NCBI GenBank assembly: GCA_019634055.1
Contig: JAHQVZ010000234.1
Span: 1-47,278, forward strand
Length of the DNA stretch: 47,278 nucleotides
Source of the DNA: Leptolyngbyaceae cyanobacterium MAG.088
GTDB lineage: Bacteria; Cyanobacteriota; Cyanobacteriia; Phormidesmidales; Phormidesmidaceae
Direction of reading: 5' to 3'
Below are positions 17,564-25,189 of the stretch, piece by piece. Numbering within the stretch: the stretch's first letter is position 1; each line of letters starts with the position of its first letter. The notes beneath the pieces are model-generated. The model was not told where the DNA came from, did not search any database, and saw only the letters and a program-made list of their open reading frames with translations. Made by a program: the position numbers and the translations under genes.

Positions 17564-18416
17564 AATATTTTCTCAATCAAGCTCTAAAACCTGGCCTGAT
17601 TTTTTATTGTTAGGGGCAACCTGGACAACGGCAATTAGTATTACTGTTATTTTTCTATGGGTTGTATTATCGATTGTGGGTCAGGGATTAGGGCAGCTCT
17701 CTCTAGAGTTTCTTCTAACTGAGCCAATGAATGCAGGACGGGACGGGGGAATTGCGCCCATGCTGATATCTACGCTGTTGATTTTAGTAGTGTGTTTGGC
17801 CGTTGCCCTCCCGTTGGGGTTAGGAACAGCATTATTACTAGCCGAATTTTCTGTTAGTGACAAACGGTTCGGACAATGGGTGCGACGCAGTTTAGATTTC
17901 TTGGCAGGTGTGCCATCCATCGTGTTTGGGTTATTTGGCAGTGTGTTTTTTTCTAAGATTTTAGGATTGGGATTTTCACTCCTTTCTGGAGGGTTAACCC
18001 TAGCTTGTATGGTTTTACCATTGTTGATTCGAGCCACAGAGGAGGGACTGCGGTCTCAACCTGCCAGCTATCGACAAGGAGCCGCTGCGTTGGGTCTCTC
18101 CAAAACCACTACATTATTTAAAGTTCTCTTACCTGCCGCATTGCCGGGCCTCATGGTTGGTCTCGTCTTATCGGTAGGACGAGCTTTGGCCGAAACCGCT
18201 GCCTTGATTTTTACCAGCGGTTATGTAGATCGGTTTCCAGCCTCACTGCTGGATTCAGGTCGAGCATTATCAATCCATATTTTTGATCTATCTATGAATG
18301 TACCCGGTGGAGACCATAATGCGGCAGCCTCTGCTTTAGTACTGCTGGCCCTATTATTAATCCTAAATGGCTTAGCAGCCTTTATCTCTCTAAGGTGGTC
18401 TACAAAAATCAAATAA
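17553..18416 (+). CDS. pstA: Phosphate ABC transporter permease PstA
   Basis: 287-aa partner of PstC with six predicted helices. Typical stretches are SLDFLAGVPSIVFGLFGSVF and the EAA loop (GAAALGLSKTTTLFKVLLPAA), followed by GRALAETAALIFTSG. It starts with GTG inside the end of pstC (overlap 17553-17563), with AGAGGAG upstream, so the two subunits are probably made in equal amounts. Together with PstC it forms the membrane channel for high-affinity phosphate uptake. Confidence 0.93.
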   Translation: MASKIFSQSSSKTWPDFLLLGATWTTAISITVIFLWVVLSIVGQGLGQLSLEFLLTEPMNAGRDGGIAPMLISTLLILVVCLAVALPLGLGTALLLAEFSVSDKRFGQWVRRSLDFLAGVPSIVFGLFGSVFFSKILGLGFSLLSGGLTLACMVLPLLIRATEEGLRSQPASYRQGAAALGLSKTTTLFKVLLPAALPGLMVGLVLSVGRALAETAALIFTSGYVDRFPASLLDSGRALSIHIFDLSMNVPGGDHNAAASALVLLALLLILNGLAAFISLRWSTKIK

Positions 18417-18468
18417 TCAAAAACATCCTTACATCTCCTACATCCCTTTCTCCACCTTGTTCTCCCCC

Positions 18469-19278
18469 ATGCTCTCCTATCACACAAACACCGATCCTGA
18501 TTCTGTTGAAGTTTCTCCTTTAATAGACGTTCAACAGCTAAGGTTGCGCTATGGTAGCCACATGGCCTTTGAGCAGGTTTCCTTGCCAATTTATGCTGGT
18601 CAAATTACGGCCATCGTTGGCCCGTCTGGATGTGGAAAAAGTAGTTTTCTAAGTTGTTTAAATCGCATGAGTGATTTGGTCCCTGACTGTCATGTAGATG
18701 GGCAAATCCATCTGGCAGGGACTGATATTCTCCATCCAAATACAGATACATTGCTGCTACGTCGTCGTGTGGGCATGATATTCCAGCGACCTAATCCTTT
18801 TCCATTGAGCATTTGGGAAAATCTGGCTCTACCCCTACGAGAACATGGAAACATCAAACGCAATCGTCTAGCAGAAACGATTGAAACTGTCCTCAGGGAT
18901 GTGGGTCTCTGGTCAGAGGTAAAAGATCGGCTGCGCCAGTCGGCCCTGACGCTATCGGGTGGGCAGCAGCAGCGGCTGTGTATTGCCCGAGCCCTGGTGC
19001 TACAGCCGGAGATATTACTACTGGATGAACCCTGTAGTGCTCTAGACCCTATCGCCAGTGGTATTGTAGAAGACTTGATTGTCCGGTTGCGTCCCCGTTA
19101 TACCCAGGTGGTGATCACCCATAATTTGGCGCAGGCTAGTCGTATTGCTGACCAGGTAGGCATGTTTTGGGTTCAAAATAGTGTGGGTCGATTGATTGAA
19201 TTTGGCACCGCCCAGCAAATTTTTGCATCACCAAACCATGAACTAACTGCAGCCTATATTAGTGGTGGCAAGGGTTAG
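18469..19278 (+). CDS. pstB: Phosphate ABC transporter ATP-binding protein PstB
   Basis: 269-aa ABC ATPase with Walker A GPSGCGKS, the Pst-typical MIFQRPNPFPLSIWENLALP Q-loop, signature LSGGQQQR, Walker B ILLLDEP and the switch His in VITHNLAQA. It powers phosphate import through PstC/PstA. ATG 18469 is preferred; a TTG at 18457 would add four residues. About 50 bases separate it from pstA. No phoU gene follows, so PhoU is elsewhere or absent. Confidence 0.94.
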   Translation: MLSYHTNTDPDSVEVSPLIDVQQLRLRYGSHMAFEQVSLPIYAGQITAIVGPSGCGKSSFLSCLNRMSDLVPDCHVDGQIHLAGTDILHPNTDTLLLRRRVGMIFQRPNPFPLSIWENLALPLREHGNIKRNRLAETIETVLRDVGLWSEVKDRLRQSALTLSGGQQQRLCIARALVLQPEILLLDEPCSALDPIASGIVEDLIVRLRPRYTQVVITHNLAQASRIADQVGMFWVQNSVGRLIEFGTAQQIFASPNHELTAAYISGGKG

Positions 19279-19358
19279 ATTATTTTGTGGCCATGTCTAC
19301 CTGACGCATAGCTCAGGGTAACTTACATCATCTCTCACATCATCTAAAGGGGGCATAA

Positions 19359-20117
19359 ATGCACTTAAGCCTTGATATGGTGGCACTCATGTTTGGTGTC
19401 GCACTGGTGGCAGGCTGTGTCGACACCATTGCCGGTGGCGGTGGACTCATTGTATTGCCAACGATGTTAATGGTAGGTATGCCTCCGGCAGTGGCCCTGG
19501 CTACCAATAAACTACAGGGAAGTGGTGGCACGTTTGTGGCATCTATTTACTTTTTGCAAAAACAGATTGTTCGCCTGCAAGCCATAAAATTGACAGTCTT
19601 GATGACGTTTTTAGGCGCTGTGTTTGGTGTGTGGCTGGTGCTACAGATAGAAAGCACGGTGCTTAAGGCCGTTATCCCTTTTTTACTGATTACAATGGGA
19701 GCCTACTTTGCCCTATCGCCTAAGTTAGGGGCAACTGAGCAACAGCAACGAATAGCGCACAAAACATTTTCTATGGTTTGTGCCCCACTGCTCGGTTTCT
19801 ATGATGGCTTTTTTGGACCTGGCACAGGCATGTTTATGGCTCTATCTTTGGTAAATTTGCGAGGGTATACCCTAACCAAAGCAACAGCTCACACAAAGGT
19901 TCTAAACTGTACTAGCAATGTATCTTCCCTACTATATTTTCTTGCCTTTGGAGAGGTTTATTGGAAAGTGGGGTTAGTCATGCTGGCAGGTCAGGTAATC
20001 GGATCTTCTATTGGAGCCAGAATTGTTTTAGCCAAGGGTGCAGCCTTAATTCGTCCGGTGGTATCAATAGTTTGTTTTTTAATGGCGATAAAACTGTTGT
20101 TCGATATCTTTGGATAA
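19359..20117 (+). CDS. TSUP family (TauE/SafE-like) permease
   Basis: 252-aa membrane protein with about eight helices in two repeats. The diagnostic blocks are DTIAGGGGLIVLPTMLM followed by ATNKLQGSGGTF in the first half, and GFYDGFFGPGTGMFMALSLV with KVLNCTSNVSSLLYFLAFG in the second, matching the YfcA/TauE/SafE group. Such proteins move sulfite, sulfonates or other small anions; the substrate is unknown. The ATG has a good AAAGGGGG site upstream. It lies 80 bases after pstB on the same strand and could be transcribed with it, but its placement is no proof of a role in phosphate uptake. Confidence 0.9.
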   Translation: MHLSLDMVALMFGVALVAGCVDTIAGGGGLIVLPTMLMVGMPPAVALATNKLQGSGGTFVASIYFLQKQIVRLQAIKLTVLMTFLGAVFGVWLVLQIESTVLKAVIPFLLITMGAYFALSPKLGATEQQQRIAHKTFSMVCAPLLGFYDGFFGPGTGMFMALSLVNLRGYTLTKATAHTKVLNCTSNVSSLLYFLAFGEVYWKVGLVMLAGQVIGSSIGARIVLAKGAALIRPVVSIVCFLMAIKLLFDIFG

Positions 20118-20176
20118 TGGTCTAATGTGTTGTCAACGTCAAAACGTTAGATAAAACACTAAATCCTGACAAACCA

Positions 20177-20413
20177 TTAAGCATCTAAATACTCAGTCAA
20201 GACCTCACAGGCCCCATCTTCAACACCATCATAAATAGAAGGTGCTTGAGAGAATGGCGGTGCTGGCCTGTCAACAATTTCTAGATGATCGTGCAAAATC
20301 GTCAGGATTGCCTCAGATACAGAAGTAATAGCATGTTGCTGCTGATATGGACGCAGCTTATCTAATAATTTAGCTGATAGTAGTACGTTAACTGGGATTT
20401 TTGCGGTTGACAT
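20177..20413 (-). CDS. Small ribbon-helix-helix (CopG-like) protein
   Basis: 78-aa protein. The N-terminal ~40 residues IPVNVLLSAKLLDKLRPYQQ and ITSVSEAILTILHDHLEI fit a ribbon-helix-helix DNA-binding fold (beta strand, two helices); the acidic C-terminal half ends CEVLTEYLDA. Such proteins are often antitoxins or small repressors, but no toxin gene is adjacent. The frame stays open upstream through the 36-bp tandem repeat to 20536; ATG 20413 is chosen because the domain begins there and the upstream peptide is only repeat-encoded. The repeat sits 24-95 bases upstream of the start, where an operator would be. Convergent with the TSUP gene. Confidence 0.7.
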   Translation of the reverse strand: MSTAKIPVNVLLSAKLLDKLRPYQQQHAITSVSEAILTILHDHLEIVDRPAPPFSQAPSIYDGVEDGACEVLTEYLDA

Positions 20414-20436
20414 AGGATTAGAAATGAAAGAACTCT

Positions 20437-20508
20437 TTTCAGGATATAAGGAGATTGCGCAAAAATAACGTCTTTCAGGATATAAGGAGATTGCGCAAAA
20501 ATAACGTC
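20437..20508. repeat. Two perfect tandem copies of a 36-bp unit
   Basis: Positions 20437-20472 and 20473-20508 are identical over 36 bases (unit begins TTTCAGGATATAAGGAGATT and ends AAATAACGTC). They lie just upstream of the minus-strand ribbon-helix-helix gene, so they may be its promoter/operator. With only two adjacent copies and no spacer, this is not a CRISPR array. Confidence 0.85.
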
Positions 20509-20536
20509 CCAGGCAGGGCAATAGTTGGTGGTACAC

Positions 20537-21159
20537 GCAAGCGCATGGCCTTGGGCCTTGATCGTGAGTGGACTTCGACTTTCCTCAGTTCATAGCAATC
20601 GGAGTGATTTATTTAGACACATATAGCGGTTCCTGGTTGAGATGAATAAATTTTGGTGGTGAAGTGAGTGGTGAATCGTGAATCGTGAGTGGGATGTATT
20701 CAACCCATTTGAGAAACGCTATATATCTAACCTATGAGAAACAGAAAAAGCTGCAAGAGTACCTCTTAAGACCCTATTGATTGGACGTTTTAACGCAGCA
20801 GTAGGGGGCTAAATAGCAAAACTTTCTCTGAATCGTTTAAGCAAAAGACATATCGTTACATTTTCTAAATAACTGTCGTTTGCATCCTGTATTTGTGCAT
20901 GCCCAGTATGGTAAACGTTTCTGAACATTCTAGTCAGCGGAGTCTCTGATTTTTATCCGCTATCTGGCCTGATAAAAAACTCTTATAGATTTGCCGCTCA
21001 AGGCTACATGTTCTCTTGTAGCAATGGATTTCGCCTTTAGAAAATTTTGAACTTCAAAAAAAATGTTTCTAACACAACATCTCAAAACAAATTCAATACC
21101 TTAAATTTAAGTAGACTCACGTAAGTTGTCTACCTTTACTGTCTCCCCACGGAACTCCC
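20537..21159. other. 623-bp intergenic region with short repeats and dyads
   Basis: No gene found. It contains a heptamer duplication GGCCTTG (20547-20560), the heptamer array at 20664-20691, and, close to the next gene, the palindrome CTTAAATTTAAG (21100-21111) and a GTAGAC/GTCTAC stem (21111-21133). The last two are 27-60 bases before the ATG at 21160 and may belong to its promoter or leader. Confidence 0.55.
20664..20691. repeat. Heptamer array (STRR-like)
   Basis: Four consecutive heptamers: GTGAGTG, GTGAATC, GTGAATC and GTGAGTG. The same family occurs in the dusB region (14280-14300 and ~14402-14425). Typical of short tandem repeats scattered in filamentous cyanobacterial genomes. Confidence 0.7.
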
Positions 21160-24100
21160 ATGGTTCTAACGCAGCGCAGACCAATTCTTTTCCCTCAACG
21201 TTCCATGGTTATTAGCCTCGCGTTAATCCTGGCTTTGAGCGCATTTCCCCATTCAGCTACTGCAACTACTCTGGCCATTGCGCCCGCACAAGCATCGGCT
21301 GTCAATGTTGGTAACAGTGTCATCCAAAATAAAGATGTACGAGATGTTGTTACGCAAACACAAGCCTTAAAGATCGATGGCAGTCGATTGATGCAACCCA
21401 TCAATCAATCATTAAAGGAAAGTTTTGAGCAAGCGTATCCAGGGACAGACGTTACTGTTAAAAGCAATGGCACTGAGCCAGCTCTAGATGCATTGATTAA
21501 CAATGATATTGATCTAGCAGCCATTGGTCGCTCGCTTTCTGCAGAAGAAAAGGCAAAGGGCCTGATAGAAATTCCGGTTAGTCAGGATGCCATTTCTATC
21601 ATTATTGGTCGTAACAATCGCTTTCAGGGGCATCTTACCTTGGAACAATTTGCTCAAATTTTTCGAGGAGAGATTACCAACTGGTCTGAAATAGGGGGAG
21701 CACCAGGTCCCATTCGATTTATTGATCGTCCTCTTTCGAGTGATACCCGTGCTGTGCTTAGTACCTATGGAATTTTAGGGGACTCCGAGCAAGCCCAGGG
21801 TGAGCAGTTGGTGACCCTGAAAACCGATGATACGGCTGAGGTTATTCGTCAGTTGGGCAGTCATGGAATTAGCTATGCGATCGCAAGTCAAGTCCAGGAT
21901 CAGCGCCGAGTCAAGGCAGTCAAAATGGCTATCCTGCAAGATACTTTGCCCGGTGAACGAGCCTACCCCTACTCCCAGGTGCGGGGGTATGCCTACAAAA
22001 AAGACAATGCTAAAGCCGTTTTGCCCTTTGTTAACTGGGTAGCTGGAGAGTCCGGTAAAGCCGCCATAAGTACCGGCAAAACAGCTGAAGCTAAAGCTGT
22101 CGCCATTGCCCTTAATCCCCCCGTCTTAGCAAAAGGGGCAACGGACGCGGTGGCAGGGGCCTCCGGATTTGGCCGCATAGGTTGGTTATTGGGGCTACTG
22201 CCGTTACCGTTACTCTTTTTCCTATTTGGTCGGCGGCGTGCTGACTCTGAACCGCTGAACACCGAACGCTCGATAGCGGAGCCTAAACTGCCAGAGCCTA
22301 AACCCACGATCTCCGCACCTGTTCCGGAGTCAAAGGTAGAACCAAAGGTGGAAACAACGCCAACAGCGGCAGCTTCTCCTCCTTCGGTGAAGCCTGCACC
22401 GTCAGTCAAACCGGCGCAGCCAGTAGTGAAGCCTGCAATTACGGCCAAAGCTGCCCCCATAGCTACTCCAGTGGTTTCTAAGCCAGCCCCCCAGCCACCG
22501 CCCGTTGTTGCTGCTCCAAAAATTAGCGCTCCCCCTAAAGCGCCTAAAACTACAGCACCGTCTCCAACTATCACAAAACCTATTGTTACGAAACCAGTCA
22601 CCACATTATTAGTCACACCATTTGAGCAGACAGCGGGTTGGAACGATGCCAATACGGTCTCTCAAAAAGGGTTCGACTATATCATGTCAGAACAAACTGA
22701 CAAGGCGGAATCTTACTTTAAGCGAGTATTAGAGCTCTCTCCCCAAAATATTCTGGGCATCTTGGGTTTGGGTAGCGTATTTTTGACCTTAAAGCAGGGA
22801 GAAAATGCGCTTACACAATTTACCCAGGCAACTGAGCTCGCCCCTGGCAATATTGATGGTTGGATTGGAAAAGGAAAAGCCCTGACATTATTAGGACAGG
22901 CAGAGTCTGCCCTGGAGGCTTTTGATCGATCACTACAGCTAAATAAGACATCTACAGATGCTTTGAAAGCTAAAGGAGATGCGTTTTTAGCCCTGGGTCG
23001 GTTAGACGACGCGAATCGTTATTACGGTGAAGCGAATTCTCTGCTAAATGGTACCCCTATACCAGTTTGGAAGCCTGGTACTAGTGATCCACAAGCTGTT
23101 ATGGTTACCTCCTCTTCATCTGTAGCGCCAATCCCAGTGCCATCCGCTACAGATGAAGAGTTTATAAAAGAGTCATCTGCAGATAGAGCTGTACCAGATG
23201 TTGTTGTCGCTGAATCGACCGACAGTATCATTCCATTCAAAACGATTCAACAACTTGTAAACTGGAATGATCCTGATGCCATATGTCAGAAAGGGCTATA
23301 TTACCAGAGCTTAGGTCGGTCCCATGAGGCAGAGTACTGTTTTCGACGGGCATTAGAACTCTCTCCCCAAAACGTTATCGCAATAATCGGTCTAGGGCAG
23401 ATATTGCTAAAATCTGGAGAAGCCAACAATGCGTTTACGCTGTTTGACCAGGCCGTTGAGCTAGAGCCCGATCTAGCTAAAGCTTGGATTGGTCATGGAG
23501 ATGCTTTAGTAGCCTTGAACCGGCCAGATGAAGCAAAACAGAGCTATGCTCGCGCCTGGGGGATGGAGCCAAGTCCTGTTGTAGTCGTCACATCGCCACC
23601 ACCACCGGTCACTGAGTTAGAGCCCGTTAACCCAGTGTCTGTTCAACCTCCCACTCCGGCTTCATTTGTCGCTCCGTTAACGCCACAGCTACTGGATATG
23701 GTGATTTTGGTGGATGGTCAGGCACCGACAAAAAATGATCTTACGGAAATGGATATAGCGATAACGGATGCGATTGCTACCACCGCCCGCCCTACTGATG
23801 TACGAGTCACCTGGCTAGGAATCCATAGAGATTTTGATGGCACCCCCATTCAACAAAGTGTCTCTGCGTATCTAGGTAGCTTAGGCAACATATCAGGCAA
23901 TGCTTCAAATGGGGCAATGTCTTCGGCTGATATGATTGCCGCTACCACCAAACACTTTGATTGGCGTCCCGGAGCAGCCCAATCTCTCCTATATCTAGGT
24001 AATGAGAGTATAGACAAGCAAAATAATGGAACGGTGCAAACGGTTATTCAAACTGCTCAGGAGACGGGTACTATAGTCAGCACCTATCTGTTCAAGACAC

Positions 24101-24624
24101 CTACTACCACTGCTGCTGCCACTGCAGAATATGACAAACTGGCCATGGCAACGGGAGGCCTTGCCTTTATAAAAGATGGCAGCACCTCTGCTCGCGATGT
24201 CTTAGGGCAGACGATAGAACAAAGCTGTCGAGAATGTATCTATCGGAGACTGACGATCCGAAGCAATAATGACTCTCTTATTCTCGATCAAGGTCAGCTT
24301 GAGCGGCTCCAGTCGTTAGCCAACGCTGCCCCTCTAGGCCCAGGCAAATATATTATTCGGATTAACTCGGGCACCTTTAGCTATTGGCCAGATGCACCCA
24401 TGTTTGAGCCTGAGCCCTGGGTAATGCTTTGGATTTACGGTGGACGATTTACTAACCAGGCAACCAATGTTGAAGTGGGAACAACTTGGGTGACGTTGAA
24501 TGGTTATGACGATGTCCTCAAACTTGAGGTATTAGAAGAGACTAATCTCTGTGCCTTGTTTTTGGATACTTACAAATACGATAACGTCGGACAAGTTATC
24601 TTGTCGATTGTGGAGGCAGGTTAG
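21160..24624 (+). CDS. PstS-like binding domain - TM - TPR - vWA-like - C-terminal module protein
   Basis: 1154-aa multidomain protein. N-terminal signal/anchor (residues ~15-35); PstS-like periplasmic binding domain (~65-315) with FAQIFRGEITNWSEIGG at ~165; one membrane helix (~340-356) followed by GRRR, which places the rest in the cytoplasm by the positive-inside rule; Pro-rich linker (~365-490); two TPR blocks (~495-625 and ~702-800); a vWA-like domain (~844-1025) with LDMVILVDG and WRPGAAQSLLYLGNES but no DxSxS metal site; and a C-terminal module (~1029-1154) shared with the next two genes. The PstS loop TGSST is replaced by DGSRL, so phosphate binding is uncertain. It looks like a receptor linking a periplasmic ligand to cytoplasmic protein-interaction domains. 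Function is not known to me. Confidence 0.85.
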   Translation: MVLTQRRPILFPQRSMVISLALILALSAFPHSATATTLAIAPAQASAVNVGNSVIQNKDVRDVVTQTQALKIDGSRLMQPINQSLKESFEQAYPGTDVTVKSNGTEPALDALINNDIDLAAIGRSLSAEEKAKGLIEIPVSQDAISIIIGRNNRFQGHLTLEQFAQIFRGEITNWSEIGGAPGPIRFIDRPLSSDTRAVLSTYGILGDSEQAQGEQLVTLKTDDTAEVIRQLGSHGISYAIASQVQDQRRVKAVKMAILQDTLPGERAYPYSQVRGYAYKKDNAKAVLPFVNWVAGESGKAAISTGKTAEAKAVAIALNPPVLAKGATDAVAGASGFGRIGWLLGLLPLPLLFFLFGRRRADSEPLNTERSIAEPKLPEPKPTISAPVPESKVEPKVETTPTAAASPPSVKPAPSVKPAQPVVKPAITAKAAPIATPVVSKPAPQPPPVVAAPKISAPPKAPKTTAPSPTITKPIVTKPVTTLLVTPFEQTAGWNDANTVSQKGFDYIMSEQTDKAESYFKRVLELSPQNILGILGLGSVFLTLKQGENALTQFTQATELAPGNIDGWIGKGKALTLLGQAESALEAFDRSLQLNKTSTDALKAKGDAFLALGRLDDANRYYGEANSLLNGTPIPVWKPGTSDPQAVMVTSSSSVAPIPVPSATDEEFIKESSADRAVPDVVVAESTDSIIPFKTIQQLVNWNDPDAICQKGLYYQSLGRSHEAEYCFRRALELSPQNVIAIIGLGQILLKSGEANNAFTLFDQAVELEPDLAKAWIGHGDALVALNRPDEAKQSYARAWGMEPSPVVVVTSPPPPVTELEPVNPVSVQPPTPASFVAPLTPQLLDMVILVDGQAPTKNDLTEMDIAITDAIATTARPTDVRVTWLGIHRDFDGTPIQQSVSAYLGSLGNISGNASNGAMSSADMIAATTKHFDWRPGAAQSLLYLGNESIDKQNNGTVQTVIQTAQETGTIVSTYLFKTPTTTAAATAEYDKLAMATGGLAFIKDGSTSARDVLGQTIEQSCRECIYRRLTIRSNNDSLILDQGQLERLQSLANAAPLGPGKYIIRINSGTFSYWPDAPMFEPEPWVMLWIYGGRFTNQATNVEVGTTWVTLNGYDDVLKLEVLEETNLCALFLDTYKYDNVGQVILSIVEAG

Positions 24625-24748
24625 CCATTGCACTATATCGTGAGTTTTCCCTAGACGTCACGCCTGATTCTTCTTGAAGACACCGCTGTTGTGGACATGG
24701 GTAATACTCGAAAACGTTTTGTAAATGCAAAAGAAAGGATAATCAAAA

Positions 24749-25129
24749 ATGCGTGTAATTGTTGATAGCCAAGAACATTGCTACGAATTAGATCAAGAGT
24801 ATTTGAATGCTCTACAATCAACTGCCAATTCCACTCAACTAGAGCCAGGGACCTATGTCCTTCGGATTGAACGTGGAGCCTTGAGCTGTTGGACTGAGCA
24901 GCAAAAATTTTCTCCTGAGCCCTCGGTCATGCTTTGGATCTATGGTGGATCTTTCGTCAACAGAAAGACTAACGTCAAAGTGGGTGCAACCTGGAGTAGC
25001 TTAAACGGTTATGACGATACCCTTACCCTTGATGTTTTAGAAACAGCAACCGTGTGTGGATTCTTCTTTAACACGTATAAAGAACATAGTTCTGGAGAAA
25101 TCACCCTCTCGATTTTAAAAGATAAGTAG
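24749..25129 (+). CDS. Stand-alone copy of the shared C-terminal module (126 aa)
   Basis: The whole protein is the ~110-residue module found at the C-termini of both neighbouring giants: YELDQEYLNALQS at the start, then PGTYVLRIERGALS, MLWIYGGSFVNRKTNVKVGA, TWSSLNGYDDTLTLDVLE, and FFFNTYKEHSSGEITLSIL. It has no signal peptide and looks like a small beta-rich soluble protein. The ATG has AAAGGA about ten bases upstream. It sits 124 bases after the first giant gene and 60 before the second, all on one strand, so an operon is likely. It may bind the same partner as the modules in the neighbours or form mixed oligomers with them (inference). No named family recognised. Confidence 0.85.
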   Translation: MRVIVDSQEHCYELDQEYLNALQSTANSTQLEPGTYVLRIERGALSCWTEQQKFSPEPSVMLWIYGGSFVNRKTNVKVGATWSSLNGYDDTLTLDVLETATVCGFFFNTYKEHSSGEITLSILKDK

Positions 25130-25189
25130 AACTGTTGATTATTCAAGACGCAACACCCTCCATAGCTAACACCCTCGCTTTCACGTCCC

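Noticed and set aside
20437-20508. 36-bp direct repeats considered as a CRISPR fragment
   Set aside because: Only two copies, directly adjacent without spacers, and no cas genes in the window.
21993-22652. 219-codon minus-strand frame antisense to the Pro-rich linker of the first giant gene
   Set aside because: Gly/Ala/Val-rich low-complexity shadow of a Pro/Lys/Ala-rich coding strand; no ribosome binding site or domain.
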